DNA of 64,000 nt from Acholoe squamosa (lineage: Eukaryota; Annelida; Polychaeta; Phyllodocida; Polynoidae), in the NCBI GenBank assembly GCA_949317995.1, contig OX439048.1, positions 23,875,495 through 23,939,494 of the forward strand, written 5' to 3'. The notes beneath the pieces are model-generated. The model saw nothing but the letters and a program-made list of their open reading frames with translations, was not told the origin of the DNA and did not search any database. A program made the translations under genes and the position numbers. This document shows positions 35,722-48,696 of this stretch, piece by piece (position 1 is the first letter of the stretch; the number at the start of each line of letters is the position of its first letter).

Positions 35722-38171
35722 GCCACCCCCCTCTACCCCCCCCCCCTTAAAAGTAGGCTACCTTTTGTGTTCAGTACTGAGTCCTATGTAAGATAACGGG
35801 GTTTATGGAGATGTCAGGAATCTTTATCAGAGTGATATCAAATGGAAACAAGGGGCCACCTATACCAAAAAATCCTGCTGAATCAAAAATTTGTGATCTT
35901 GATTCTCAAAATTTGTCCAAAGGTACCTAAAAATGAGGTTTGATGATGAGAATATTTAAAAAATGTACAAAAGTTATATTGAAAATGATTGGAACTTTTT
36001 ATAGATGCAACATGCTATCAAAGTCAGTACCTCAATCTACATATCCCAATGTTTGCCCGGCTTCCCTAGCCCACTTAAAAGGGTCTATATCTCCTCTTTC
36101 CTATCCCCTCGGATGTGTGGTGCACATATGCGCGGGCACCAACACATTCCTCTGTGAAATTATGTAATATAGTTCTCGCCATGAATATGACCTTATAGCT
36201 GTCGAAATGGCGTTAAACATCTATTACTCACTCACTCCAATGTTTGCCTATCCCAACCTGACAAGTACTCTGCCTGCATATGTATGGCTCTGCCTCTCCC
36301 ACATACTGCCTATCCCTTAGTTTACCTATCACTCATACTACCTATCCCTTGAAACATCTAGAGTTTAATTAGGTTTTCCCTCAAATGGCTTAAAGGATTA
36401 AAGTTTACCCCTCACCTTTGTACCTAATTTTCTCTGTACATTCTTACCATTAGTATACCTATCCTCAATCTGCCTATCATTCACTTTACCTATCCCTCAA
36501 GGTGACTATCCCCCAACTCTGCACATCCCTCATATTTGCCTGGCACATCTGTGATATTACCTAGCACCAATGTATCTTTTGAATATGCTCACCTTACAAG
36601 GTACCCTCTGTGCCTATCTCTTAAACTGTTTATAACCTATCCTCCTTGCTACCAATCCACTTCAATACCTATCCCTCAAGCTCACTTTATAGCTTTCCTA
36701 CCTATAACAGCTTGATCAGCTGGGATAGCTCACATCCAACCTTCATTATGATCTCTTAGTCAACCTATCCCCTAAAGAACAAATCCAACAGTCTACCTCA
36801 AGCATACATCTACTGATCACTCATGCTATATATATCCTTGAGGTTACCTATCCTTAAGGCTGCCTATCCTTCATGGTATATAGCCCTCAGTCTACCTAAC
36901 CAGCTATCTATGTATCTCTCACCTTGTATTCTATTCTTTCTACCTTTATAGTAGCTCTTATAGTATATGCTTTGTGAAATATACCTATCGCTCATTGTAC
37001 CTATCCTCAAGTCTGCATATCACTCATGTTTACCTTACATATCCCTCAGCCCATTGAAGTATCATGCTTTTCTAAAATGCCTCACCATGGCTATCATAAG
37101 ACTAGCTAACTTCCTATCCTACATGTATGTTGTTTATTCCCCTCTTTCTATCCTCCATGCTGCATATCATTCATGCTATCGCACTTGACAACAAAACATT
37201 CTTTAAGGTTAAAAAACCGAGGGCTATATACCATGAAGGATAGGCAGCCTGAAGGATAGGTAACCTCAAGGATATATAGCATGAGTAATAGGTAGATGTA
37301 TGCATGAGGTAGACTGTTAAATTTGTTCCTTAGGGGATAGGTTGACTAAGAGATCAAAATGAAGGTTGGTTGTGAGCTATCCCAGCTGAACAAGCTGTGA
37401 TAGTTAGGAAAGCTATAAAGTGAGCATGAGGGATAGGTACTGAAGTGGATGGGTAGCAAGGAGGATAGGTAGCATGTGTAATAAACAGTTTAAGAGATAG
37501 GCATAGAGAGTACCTTGTGAAGTGAGCATATTCAAAAGATACATTGGTGCTAGGTGATACCACAGATGTGCCAGTCAAATATGAGGGATGTGCAGAGTTG
37601 GGAAATAGTCACCATGAGGGATAGGTAATGATAGGCAGATTGAGGATAGGTATACTAATGGTAAGAATGTAGAGAGAAAATTAGGTACAAAGGTGAGGGG
37701 TAAACTTTAATCCTTTAAGCCATTTGAGGGAAAACCTAATTAAACTCTCGATGTTTAAAGGGATAGGTAGTATGAGTGATAGGTAGACTAAGGAATAAGC
37801 AGTATGTGGGAGAGGCAGAGCCATATACTTGTCAGGTTGAGATAGGCAGACATTGGGATATGTAGATTGAGGTATTGACTTTGATAAGCATGTTACATCT
37901 ATAAAAAGTTCTAATCATTTTCAATATAACTTTTGTACATTTTTAAAATATTCTCATCATCTAACCTCCTTTTTAGGTACTTTTGGTCAAATTTTGAGAA
38001 TCATGATCACAAATTTTGGATTCAGCAGGATTTTTTGGTATAGGTGGCCCCTTGTTTCCATTTGATATCACTCTGATAAAGATTCCTGACATCTCCTTAT
38101 CCTACATAGGACTCAATACTGAACACAAAAGGGAGCCTACTTTTAAGGGGGGGGGGTAGAGGGGGGGGGCT
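35722..38171. repeat. 2.4-kb fold-back (long inverted repeat)
   Basis: Arms of roughly 0.95 kb (35722-36895 with an added SINE, and 37217-38171) are inverted copies, for example GTATATAGCCCTC near 36880 against its complement near 37222, and AAATCCTGCTGAATC near 35870 against its complement near 38020. The spacer is about 320 bp. Identity is high but not perfect. The arms also contain loose CCTATCCCTCA-type short repeats. No genes. Confidence 0.85.
36058..36236 (+). mobile_element. SINE-like element, copy 1, with 12-bp target duplication
   Basis: Starts CGGCTTCCCTAGCCCACTTA and ends GCGTTAAACATCTATTACTC followed by ACTCACT. CCAATGTTTGCC flanks both sides (36046-36057 and 36237-36248). The matching place in the other fold-back arm (about 37850) is an empty site. 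No poly(A); the tail is the TCAC repeat. Two more copies are at 48981 and 61541. Confidence 0.85.
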
Positions 38172-38224
38172 GTTACACTGTGTCCATAGGTAAAGCTCTG
38201 AGTTTCACCTCCTATCTATTGAAG

Positions 38225-38570
38225 CTTCTTGCTCATAGAAGGAATTGGTTCCGCACCATGGGAAGTCAGGTTGCAGTTTACCGTCCAGGACTTTTTGAAA
38301 GGTGATGAGGCATTTTTTCATTATTCATTATCTATTAAACATAACAAGGGTACGTTGAGCTTGTAGATGAGACCATGTTGACTGCATTCCTTGCATCATA
38401 AGCTTCAATTTGATACCAAATATGCCCCCCTTCGGTCATTGTTATCATGTCCAAATATATTTTGGAGAAATTTTTCAGATTTTTTGAAATAATGAATAAT
38501 GAAAATTTTCCATGCAGCCACTTCAAAGGCATGCGGGCGGTGGACGGTAAACTGCAATGTGAGTTCCATT
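38225..38570. repeat. Small fold-back around GTTTACCGTCC
   Basis: GCAGTTTACCGTCC (about 38274) and AATGAATAATGAAA-type sequence return in inverted form at 38489-38560 (GGACGGTAAACTGC). Arms are about 90 bp and imperfect. Non-coding. Confidence 0.55.
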
Positions 38571-39122
38571 GGCCTAATATAACGCGAATCGCGCTAGCAC
38601 CCATTGGAACATGTTCATTTTCTAAAAATCCTCACAGAATGAATAGATCTTTCCTTCATAATAAAGGCTGACTTAAAATATTAATTGACCACGAAAATTT
38701 TGAGCACTGGAATATCGCGTAAAAACACCCTGATTCTGCCTAAATCTGCACTGAATAAAATGTAGATTCACTATTTCCAATCTAACCTTTGAAAAAAAAG
38801 GTAAGCACTTTTCAGAAATGCCCATCTGGTATTTTATCCAAAGCAGCAAATGTTCAACAACATGTATAGTGGTTTTATATTTGTTGGCATTATTTTCAAC
38901 ATGGTTATTGACCATTCAGTGTGCCTGCAGTATTCACTTCTGACCACAATCGTATATGACTTCCAGTTTTCTGCGGGATTTCCTGCTTGACGCATCTGGG
39001 TCTCTTCTTGGGATTTTGACCTGGCCGGAAGTAGAATGACGTCACACTGGAGACAAACATTCATGCCGCTTTAGTTCCTCAGGAATGTGGTGGGACCATG
39101 CTGTCACACACTTCTGACTGTT

Positions 39123-39210
39123 TTCAGATGAGATCTCATCTGAATAATAATCTTCCATTTAAGTTTCAGATGATCTCATCTGAATGTAATTCAAATTCAG
39201 ATGAGTTCTG
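39123..39210. repeat. Cluster of TTCAGATGAG palindromes
   Basis: A perfect 22-bp palindrome (39123-39144; half-site TTCAGATGAGA) is followed by a second, one-base-shorter version near 39166 and single half-sites (ATTCAGATGAG near 39195). The function is unknown. Confidence 0.6.
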
Positions 39211-39640
39211 GCATATTTCCTTGATCGGGGGCTCTGCCCCCCAACCCCTGTTAGGCCGGGCACCCAGGGAAGCGCGGCGGCATCAACATTCGTCTCCATG
39301 GAGGGCCAGGTCAATTCTGCAAGAAGTGACCCTTTTGCCTGCTTGACAGTAGGCTCAAAGCAGACATCACAGAGGTATACTACTACTATAACCACTATAC
39401 CTCTGTTCAGACATGGAACATTGCTGACACAGTGCAACCCTATGGGCTCAAAGCAGACATGGAACTAGAGTGACTGACACTACCAACACTACCCTTCTCT
39501 CCACAACCTCTGCATGGAGAATGACTCAAGTTGGCGCGCATGCTGAACAGGCTATGTCGCCCATTTCTGTCTGAGTTTTCCTAACAGGGTAAGGTCAACT
39601 TTGCCCCCGCCCTGGAGGAGAAACTCTAGAGATATTTACA

Positions 39641-39876
39641 TACCGTAAACTCCCGCGTATAAGACGCGTCCTCTACGCCAAACAAATGCCTGGGGGGTCT
39701 TATAGAATTTCTTCAAGTTGGGGGGGCGTCTTATACGAGGGGTACTTTTACTATAGAAATGTATTGAATTTACAAATTTCTGCCTTAAAATGTGCGTCTT
39801 ATACGCAAAATGCATGTGCTGAGTTTGGGGTGCGTCTTATACGCGCAGCGCGTCTTCTACGCTGGAGTTTACGGTA
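39641..39876. mobile_element. 236-bp MITE with TACCGTAAACTCC ends
   Basis: The left end TACCGTAAACTCCCGCGTAT and the complement of the right end TACCGTAAACTCCAGCGTAG match at 18 of 20 positions. The interior repeats GTATAAGACGCG and its complement. The terminal TA would fit a mariner-like TA target. A related word (TATAAGACGCGTCTTATACG) occurs at about 30853-30874. Confidence 0.7.
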
Positions 39877-40190
39877 ATTCCAAATGCTATGATCATGTAG
39901 AACACCTCTAGTTTCAGTATCAGGACATAATATTCATAAAAACAAATTACAAATGATATCTAGCAGAGTTTGCAAGTTTGATTAGGCTGGAAAATTTACA
40001 AAATCAATAATACTCCCTAAAAACTATATAGGTCAAAGAAAGTTATTATTTTTCTGTGAAAAATATTTTGGTGTGCATTGATTCGAGCATGGCATTGGCT
40101 GCGGGAAAGTAAGTTCTAACACAAGGTAGACCTAGGAATTTTGGTTATGTCCCCTTTCCTGGAGGCCATTTCACTGCGTTGATTATTAAT

Positions 40191-40356
40191 ATAATAAACA
40201 TGGAGGTCAAACATGGAGCCTATGACGGACTCCACCTTTATTTTAGGGTAAAACCGTTTCTTTTGTTAAACCATAATACCCTCCGCCATTTAACAATAAA
40301 CGCGGACCCTTTTCATTAAACATGGACCTTCGAACAGGGACCTCCGTGTTTATTAT
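40191..40356. mobile_element. 166-bp MITE-like inverted repeat
   Basis: ATAATAAACATGGAGGTC at the left is matched by GACCTCCGTGTTTATTAT at the right, with one mismatch in 18. The interior has further AACATGGA words. No coding capacity. Confidence 0.55.
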
Positions 40357-40825
40357 TTTTCATTATATCTTTGCATCATATTTTGGTACTTATCTAGACA
40401 TGGAAGTCTTTTCATGATTTTGCGCATCAAATTCATGTCGTGTAGGCATGAAAATTTACAGCCAGCATAAAAAAAAATACCTTCCTACCTACCTAACCTA
40501 ATTTTTTTCGACCCTGTTTAGGCCTCAGTAAACTCTTAAGTCCTAAAATCAAAACTTCTGGTCTCAAATATCCAGGAGACGGTGAACTTTATATCTCGAT
40601 ATGCCACATGACATCATTTATGGACAGCTCCTAAAAAGGAGGCTTAATAATTTACATACCGGTATCCAAATAGTCCAGCAGCCAAGGGGGCCCATAACCT
40701 CGCTTTTGGTGCCTCAGCTTTTTTGTGCTTTGCTGCCACAGCTTTTGTCTCTGCTCATTTTAATAGAGGGGGATCCTAGTAACTTATTCCAGGTGGGTAC
40801 CTTTGGGGAATTTGAGACATTGATA

Positions 40826-41290
40826 GTTGCTTAGCAACCAGCCTGTTTCCACAAAAGCCCTTGGTTACAGCCATTTTACTAAATAGTTATTAGGTTTTGG
40901 GTTCACCTTTCCCCCCTAATGTGATACCAATGAATCCAGTGGTGTTGGAATTGTGTTGCTATGGCAACTGATTCCCTAGCAACAGCACTTTTATTTCCTT
41001 AGCAACCAGTATTTTCTTTTGTTTTTCTAAATAGGTACATTTTTGTACTTTATGGCCACATGTACTGCTTCCCTGGCTCTTCCCTACCCATCTCTTCCAT
41101 CCTGTCCCTCCCAGCCTCCTCCTGGAAAATTTTGGATATTGTTGGTTGCTTAGCAACCAATGAGTTTGTATATATAAGTCCTTAGTTACGGCCAGTTAAA
41201 AAAACAATTATGATTTTTTTGTGTGTTTGCCTAGCCACCTAAAGCAATATCAAGGAGTCCAGTGGTGTGGGTTTCTGGTTGCCATGGTAC
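40826..41290. promoter_or_regulatory. Four X-box (RFX-type) palindromes in a 300-bp tandem duplication
   Basis: GTTGCTTAGCAAC (40826-40838), GTTGCTATGGCAAC (40955-40968), GTTGCTTAGCAAC (41145-41157) and GTTGCCATGGTAC (41278-41290) match the RFX half-site pair GTTNCY..RGNAAC. They sit in two diverged copies of a roughly 320-bp unit. They may be true regulatory sites or part of a repeat; no adjacent gene is visible. Confidence 0.4.
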
Positions 41291-41329
41291 CCAGATCCCC
41301 AGCAACATCACCTCTACATTAAGATTTCC

Positions 41330-41960
41330 TATCGGGCACCTTCCTATCACTCCCTGCCTTGTTCTGCCATACTCCCTATGCCTCGATGCCTCTTCCCAAT
41401 CCTTCCCTGTCTCTTCCCTACTCCTCCCTGTCATCCTCTACACCTTTCTGCCCCTTTCCTTCCTCTGTATATGTAGCTACTCCCTACCCCTTCTAGTCTC
41501 CCCCATACTCCTCAGTGGCTCCTGCATACTCCTTCCTGCCTCGACCCATACCTCTTACTACCATTTCCTGCCACCCCCTACCACATCCATCTTCTGTATC
41601 CCCTCCTGTCTCCTATTCACCCCTCAATGCCTCCCTAGGCTTCCTGCCTCATTCCTTATATCCTTCCTGCCTCCCCTATCCCTTCCTGCCTTCTACCTAT
41701 CCCTACTTGCCAGTCAATACTCCTCCCTACCTCCTTCCCCTACCTCTTCTTGCCTGCAATACACCCCTTTGACATCCTCCCTACACCTTTCTCCCTCCTC
41801 CCTGCCTCCCTACCTGGTCCTGTCTCTTCCTTTCTGCCTTTTTTGTACCCCTCCCAGCCAGTCCCTTCTTCTTTGAGCCTCCCTAAGCTATTTTATGCCT
41901 CCTCCCTATCCCCAGCTGCCTCCTCCTAACCCCGTATTGCATTTTTCCAACCCTTTGCAA
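41330..41960. repeat. Pyrimidine-rich low-complexity tract
   Basis: Irregular CTCCCTACCCCTTCCTGCCT-type repetition over 600 bp. The plus-strand frames of up to 204 codons are Ser/Pro/Leu low-complexity artefacts, not genes. Confidence 0.8.
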
Positions 41961-43815
41961 GGGGTATCCTTCTTTGGTTCCTCCAAGAATAGCCCACAAT
42001 ACCCATGGACACTAGATAGTAGTTATAGGTTATAAGTGTCTAAAAGGTTCTATACAATTGAACACTTTGAAGAGGGTAGTCTATCTATACTCTTCAGGCC
42101 ACTAAGAGCTCGCTTTATTTGATCTAGACACACCAAAATTACTTAGTTTTTAATTTTGGCACACCCAATTAATGTTGAACAGCCAATGACAAGCTGTATC
42201 AATTGGTTTAGACATCTAGATGGGCCATACTATGGATGATTAAAATCTACAACACCAGTGGAAAATCAACACTTCTGTCTGTAAGCCTCAGCCCACCGCA
42301 CTGAGAGTTACAGCTATAACTGTGTTCCTACTTACCCCTTCCTACCCCTACTGGGTTTTTCTACCCCTTCCTGCCTTCTTCCTACCCCTTATCAACTGCT
42401 TCTACCACTATTTATATCCTTTGCACACCTGTCTCAATCCTCAAATCCCACGTCACCTCTGAAACTATCATGTCCCCATGTCAAATACAAGAAAGCATCT
42501 ATGCTATGTCATGTCACTAATATATGCAAGGTGCACCGTCCAAACAATTTACCGGTACTGCGGTAGAGATCTTTAACTGTAACTGTAATTTTGATACTAG
42601 GGGCCCTGGCATGGTAATGCATGCCCGCATTAAAAAGTCACGTGATCACCCCTTGACCAATCAGGGCATCGCGATTTTTCGGCTGGTTCCCGCGATTTTA
42701 TGATCGCTGTTTGAATCAGTACCCATGTTGTTAATTTTCCATGCCAGCCCCCCTTTAAGTATTGGTATGTACCAGGAGGCCGTTGCTCGCTAAATCTGTT
42801 TAAAACTGATTTAGGCAGCATTATATAGGGAAAATATATACATCTGCATAAATATAACATCATTTTCTGACATGTATAAATTTATAGTACATATATATAC
42901 ACTTCACTACATATTTAGACAACTGACTAAAATTTCTCTACCTAAATCACCAGGATCCAGTGTAACAGTAGGGAAATTGCTGGAAAACCCCAGGGGATCC
43001 CTTATGTGACATCATAAATATAGTTCATCTCCCTTACGATAGGGGGCAGGCTGCAGCAGTTTACGGTGTGCCCCTAAATACCTCCCTAAATCTCCCGTAA
43101 ATTTGGAAGTAATTAATTGATGGACAAGATGCATATCAGCAAGTAACTGCTGCATTGTTGCATCATGCCAGATAAGATGCCATAGTAAGAGAAAGGAAGA
43201 GAAAGAGAGGCCCTTGCTCGCACATTCGTGCGGACGGTAACCAGGCTGCCTAGCACGTCGCCAGGGTTACGTGTCACGTGCACACGGACCGCGCCATACT
43301 GTGCCGGGGACAAATTTAACATGCTCCACTATTGCGCTCACCATTCAAAGTCTAAATTCTCCAAATTACTACCACAAATTATATTGCCATTAAGCCAGTA
43401 TGATCTAATGGTAGAGAGGATGATTCAGTGATTATAGATAAGAGATCAGCCGAGTATTATGGCCGTAGTAGGCATTTAAAACATGTGCAGGGCTCCAGTG
43501 TAGGATTTTTATTATGCCAAAAAAGGGGGAGTGCCGAGCACAGGGAACCAGTTTGTCCCCGGCACCCACAGTGCGCACGTCAGAGCGTTGTCGTAGTTAC
43601 GGGACTTTTCGTCTGAAGCAATGCTTCAGTCTTCTACAAAGTTTCCTGGTATGTGCACAGGGTCCGATCCCCATGGGGAACGGGGTGGTTGGGGAGCAGT
43701 CAGGGATGGGGGGGGGGGGACATACATTGACAGCATGGGATGGGGAAATGGGTCGGCATGCCAGCATCCACTGAGATTGAATGTCAGGTAGGGCCAGGAC
43801 AGGGAGGAGAAATGT
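41961..43815. other. Non-coding stretch
   Basis: No gene is supported. A word pair TGTGCCGGGGACAAA (about 43300) and TTTGTCCCCGGCACC (about 43553) is inverted and may mark a decayed element. Otherwise I see nothing. Confidence 0.4.
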
Positions 43816-43818
43816 CAG

Positions 43819-44298
43819 CAGGGCTTGACAAATCCCTGAGTCCAGTGCCCAGGACACAAAAATATTTCTCTGGACACAACTTGTTTTTCAAGTTGTGTCC
43901 AGTGGGGGTCTAGATAGGGGGGGTACCCATGTCCCTTGTCGATTTTAAGAAAAGCCCATGTCAAATGTCACTAAATTTGTATTTTCCTCTGTCCTTGTCA
44001 CTAAGCTCCATGTCACATGTCGATTTTAAGAAAAGTCCATGTCCCCTGTCACTATCTTTTTTGACCCATGTCCTTGTCCCTTGAAGCTCCATGTCCTTTG
44101 TCGATTTTAAGAAAAGGCCATGTCACACTGTCGATTTAGGGGTCTAGACCCATTCCAGTGGACACAGCTCCTAAGCTAGGCCAGTATCATACATTGACCC
44201 AAATGGCTAAGACACAACATTTTCCTGCTGGACACAATTTTGATTTGCCTTTTCTGCCCAGTGGACACACTTCTTTTAAACAGATTTGTCAAGCCCTG
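43819..44298. mobile_element. 480-bp hAT-like non-autonomous element
   Basis: The ends CAGGGCTTGACAAATC are perfect inverted repeats (16 bp). GTCAG flanks both sides (43814-43818 and 44299-44303), a possible 5-bp duplication. Inside, three units of about 85 bp with GTCGATTTTAAGAAAAG and CCATGTC words are tandemly arranged (43930-44140). No transposase. Confidence 0.7.
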
Positions 44299-44303
44299 GT
44301 CAG

Positions 44304-45300
44304 CGTACATGGGTCCCCTGGACATGGGTCCCCGGGGCATGGGTACTGATGATCCCCTGCAACAAAAGAGCTCATATCACCCCCCCCCAGCAGCATATAA
44401 ATACCTGTCTAGCTGTTTGGACAAGCAGCTTTTAAAAACCTGTCCAAAAAGAAAAGAAAGGACTTGATGTCCGCGAACCACAGAACTTTTAAGTACTATT
44501 AGTAGACGAAAAATCAACCAAACCAAACCAAACACCTTCATCCCAGGTATGTCGAAATGTTTTAAAGATCTTAATTAAGAATTAGTTCAAGATGATTCAT
44601 GAATTGTGAAGTGAAAATATGACAAACAGACAAACCAGCAAAAACAGAGAATAAAGAAAAATGAAATAAGATAAAAACAACTAAAAGCTAACAAATAAAC
44701 ACAAACATCATTTTATATCCGAGTTAACATGGTCGATTGGAATGATCTGTAGAATAGTACATGTATTAAGATGGAAAGATCCATGAAAGTCCACTAAATA
44801 TATTAGGGTGGAAAAAGCAGCATTGAAGCCATATGGATTACATTTTCATCTTCATTAACATGTGTCAATAAACATAATTGTAGTTTAAAAAAAACACGTT
44901 TGTCCTGTTTGGGAGTTATTCACCAAAACCCATCCAAAATCCCAACTGGCTAGGTATTGACCTATTGAATTCAATGTTAAACCATCCTACAAAAGATGGC
45001 TGGTACTGAAGAAAGTAGCATTGCTGTGCCGGTTTTGTTATTTCTTATTTCAATTACACATTATGCAAAGAAAAAATATTTCAAGTTACAAGGAAATCCC
45101 TGTAATTAAGCACAGCAATATTCAGAGCTAAGGGGAAATAAGAAATACATATATTGCCACTAAAAGCAAACAAATGATATCTAGATAAAATGAAATATGA
45201 AACACACTGCAAAGGTGTGGAAGTATTGACTATTTTCCCAAGAATGCAGATACTTTAGCTGTTTAGAAGTTGAAAATGATTTGGCCAGAGTAGACCCAGG
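44304..45300. other. AT-rich non-coding stretch upstream of the GNAT gene
   Basis: No exon or repeat recognised apart from short homopolymers. The promoter of the GNAT gene would be here but shows no clear motif. Confidence 0.4.
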
Positions 45301-46248
45301 ACAACATAATGGTAAGTCTAACTACTCTCCTACTCAACATATCTTGAAATATACCCTTCAGAACTGAACTTACAATATTAGAAAACTTATTTCAGTACTA
45401 TGGCTTTAATTTCCTTATCTTATAGGACAAGTATTGATATGGAAGTTAACCAATTATTTTAATCCTGTTTAATTAGCTAAGAGGTTAGAGGGTGTATCAT
45501 TAGAGGGAAATAAGTCTACTAAGTACTCAAGGTTCATCCTTTTATTCATGATATTGAGAGCCGATAATCATATTTGATACAACGGATTTGTGATAATTTT
45601 TTCAGAGCATTGTAGCCAAGATGCCTCGTCATCTGCCCCTACAGATCGTTGTAAATCCCAAGATGACCATCTCCATCGTCAGGTACCATGTATGTGCAGG
45701 TATCTTTTATACCAAGGCTAACTAAAAGAAGAAAGTAGGTTTCAATCATAAGAAGGTATGGAGGAAGGTGCACTCTGTTTCACGGAGCTTGATTTTCCAT
45801 AGAAAAACTCTCATGCTATGAGTTCCGCTACATTCAGTCTGTTACGTGCAGCTGTGGGCCATCCTCACTGCGCCTTATGTACTATGTTTAACATTAGTAC
45901 TGGTTAGTTCATTTATAGAACTATAGGCTATTTCTGTGTTCGATTATGATTTCTTTGACCTTTTTGTACCCTAAATATAAAGTTGCATGTACTTGTTAAT
46001 TATGTATCTGTTTCTATACAGGACAGCCACAAGGCTCCTTTAACAGATCTCCTACTGAAACTAGCACAGGCAGGTGATGGACTGAGCATGGATGAGTTCA
46101 GTAAACCCCCCAATATTGTTGATGGTCTTGGGACAGACACTACCTTCAAGAACTTTAGTTGAGGTAAAGATCCGGAGATTTGTCTTGATATAGTTGCTAT
46201 GCACTCAATTAATTACACTTTTTAAGCTCTAGGCTACTTTAATATCCC

Positions 46249-46641
46249 ATGTATAAGGCATGGCTTATATGTGAGGATGGACCCCTGGTACACCTTATAG
46301 AAGCAGCCTTATAAGGCCACACCAAAAAAATAAATTGGTCTAAGGATCACCCTCTCGACATTTTCGGAAATACAAATTTATTTTTTCTTTGTAAAAAATC
46401 TTGTCTATGGTTTTCTACAAGCTTTCTCTTTGTGATGTTTGGCAAAATTTGAAAAAAAAAATCCGCTTGCTCGCACCATTTTTTCAAAACCAAAATCTGT
46501 AGACCAACATATTCTTTTGGTGTGGCCTAAGGGAGGGTAATATACAATAGAATTTGTACTAAAAACTTTTCGAAATAAGGCCCACGTGTGCCCTGTAGGT
46601 TCCCTCAAGATGGGAATGCATGTAAGGTGTGCCTTATACAT
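46249..46641. mobile_element. MITE with ATGTATAAGGCA ends in GNAT intron
   Basis: ATGTATAAGGCA (46249-46260) and its exact complement (46630-46641) bound a 393-bp non-coding segment that itself contains the element at 46314-46528. Further ACACCTTATA-like words inside extend the symmetry. Confidence 0.5.
46314..46528. mobile_element. MITE with AGGCCACACCAAAA ends, copy 1
   Basis: AGGCCACACCAAAAAA and the inverted TTTTGGTGTGGCCT bound 215 bp. The right half (CCAAAATCTGTAGACCAAC) is shared with copy 2 at 57499. Confidence 0.7.
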
Positions 46642-47751
46642 AGACATTACAGCACATGATTGAGAGCGCTGTGGCCTATAGCTACAAGTACTATATTTGA
46701 AATCCAGTAGAAATGCCCTTGGTTTAGTTTATTCTTAATCATATGTACACCTCTATTATATAGCTTCCTAGCGATTCCTGCATTTCTTTCCTAGGATGGA
46801 ACCGGCAAAATACTTGGCATCATCATTTTAAGACCAAGTCCCATGTGTCGCAGCACAGACCCCTTCTATCATGCCGGCTACCTTGCATTAGATCCAGAAT
46901 CAGCCAAGGGTAAAGGACTCAGGAAGGCACTTTTTAATGTGATACAAACGTTTGGCCAGGAATCAAGTTATAAGGGTCTCATAGGACAAAATGCAATTAC
47001 TTCATCAAGTTTAGTTCCAATGAAAATGAATGGAACTATGTGAGTATTTTCCTTTTGAGATTTAATGCTTTTTGTTATTTGGTTCACTCTGGATAATGTC
47101 GATTTTTATCAGAATGTGTAGGCACAGTCTATTATTTTGTAATTGCAACCACAGTTGAGAATACACAGACTGCTTCTGAACGATAAAGTGTGTTGCCCCA
47201 CCCCCTTCTTTTCATTCTCTTGAAGGAATTTATTTTGTCTAATGTACAGTACTCCCTCTTAATGGCCACCCCTCCAGTGCAGCCACCCTGACATCACAGT
47301 CATTTCTGAAGAGACTAACCAATTTTCCCTGTTATTTTGATATTAATAACTCTCTCAAATGCGGCAACCCCTCTATTACGGCATGCGGCCACTAGCCTGT
47401 TCCATTGCACTCACATGGCAGGTTGATAAAACATGAAATCGGACAGTCCAACTACCCTTGAGTTGACCATTGCCATTGTAGCATTAAATGGCACTAAATG
47501 GCACTGACTAACTGGTGATAGATGGTCGATTTATGGCAGTTTACCCAGCCTGTGCTGTCTATTACCTGCACACAATGCTCCCTACACTAAAGTAGGTCCT
47601 TAGCTGTATGTTTAGCACTAGCTGAAAAAGCTGTCATACTGCTTCTCTGGCCCGGTGCTGCCTTGGCCTACCACTCCCTTGGCCCAATGGTCACGTCTCA
47701 GCAGTGTCAGACCCCCCCCCCCCTCCCTGCTTAGTCCCCCTGCTTGTGAAA

Positions 47752-47980
47752 GACCTGTTGATGGTATTTACACTGGTAGAGGCGTCCTTAGTGTTTCTGA
47801 CCAATGCCCCCATAATTAGGGTGAATGTGAACGACATGTTGATGGTATTTACACTGGTAGAGGTGTCCTTACTGTTGTGACCAATGCACCCATAATTAGG
47901 GTGAATGTGAACGACCTGTTGATGGTATTTACACTGGTAGAGGTGTCCTTACTGTTGTGACCAATGCACCCATATATAGG
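47752..47980. repeat. Three copies of an 80-bp tandem repeat
   Basis: GACCTGTTGATGGTATTTAC begins units at 47752, 47833 and 47913; the last is shortened. They lie in the long GNAT intron. Confidence 0.9.
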
Positions 47981-48211
47981 GTCGTCATGATGCATGAATA
48001 TAGCCCTGGCGAGTAATGTCCGTTCAGCATTTATGCAATATAAGAACCTCGCTTGCATGTTAGGTTTAATATTAGACTTGTTAACTAGCTTTCCATGTTT
48101 AATATGAATTATTTCTAAGAGCCATGACATTAAGCCATAGGGGTATCTATATTGGGACCTTTCTTGCATGTTATCATTCTTACAGCGACCGCCGTGGGAG
48201 CTAGAGATCCA

Positions 48212-48696
48212 GTGATACACATTTAACCCTTTAGAGATGGCATGATGCACTGATACACACTTAACCCTTTAGAGATGGCACGATGCACTGATACACACTT
48301 AACCCTTAAGAGATGGCACGATGCATTGGTACACACCTAACCCTTTAGAGATGGCATGATGCATTGATACATTAACCCTTTAGAGATGACACGGTGCACT
48401 GATACACACTTAACCCTTAAGAGATGGCATGATGCATTGATACACACTAAACCCTTTAGAGATTGCATGATGCACTGATACAAACTTAACCCTTAAGAGA
48501 TGGCATGATGCATTGATACACACTTAACCCTTTAGAAATGGTGTGATGCACTGATACACACTTAACCCTTTAGAGATGGCATGATGCACTGATACACACT
48601 TAACCCTTTAGAGATGGCATGATGCATTGATCAGACTTAACCCTTTAGAGATGGCATGATGCATTGATACATACTTAATCCTTTAGGGATGGCATG
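48212..48696. repeat. 38-bp satellite-like array, about 12 copies
   Basis: The unit contains GATACACACTTAACCCTTTA followed by GAGATGGCATGATGCACT. Copies differ by a few bases (TTAAG for TTTAG, CACGATG for CATGATG). Confidence 0.92.

Noticed and set aside
41262-41876. 204-codon plus-strand frame
   Set aside because: Pyrimidine-rich low-complexity DNA; composition is Ser/Pro/Leu with no domain.
48212-48696. CRISPR-like array
   Set aside because: Units are contiguous 38-bp tandem repeats without distinct spacers, and the genome is animal.
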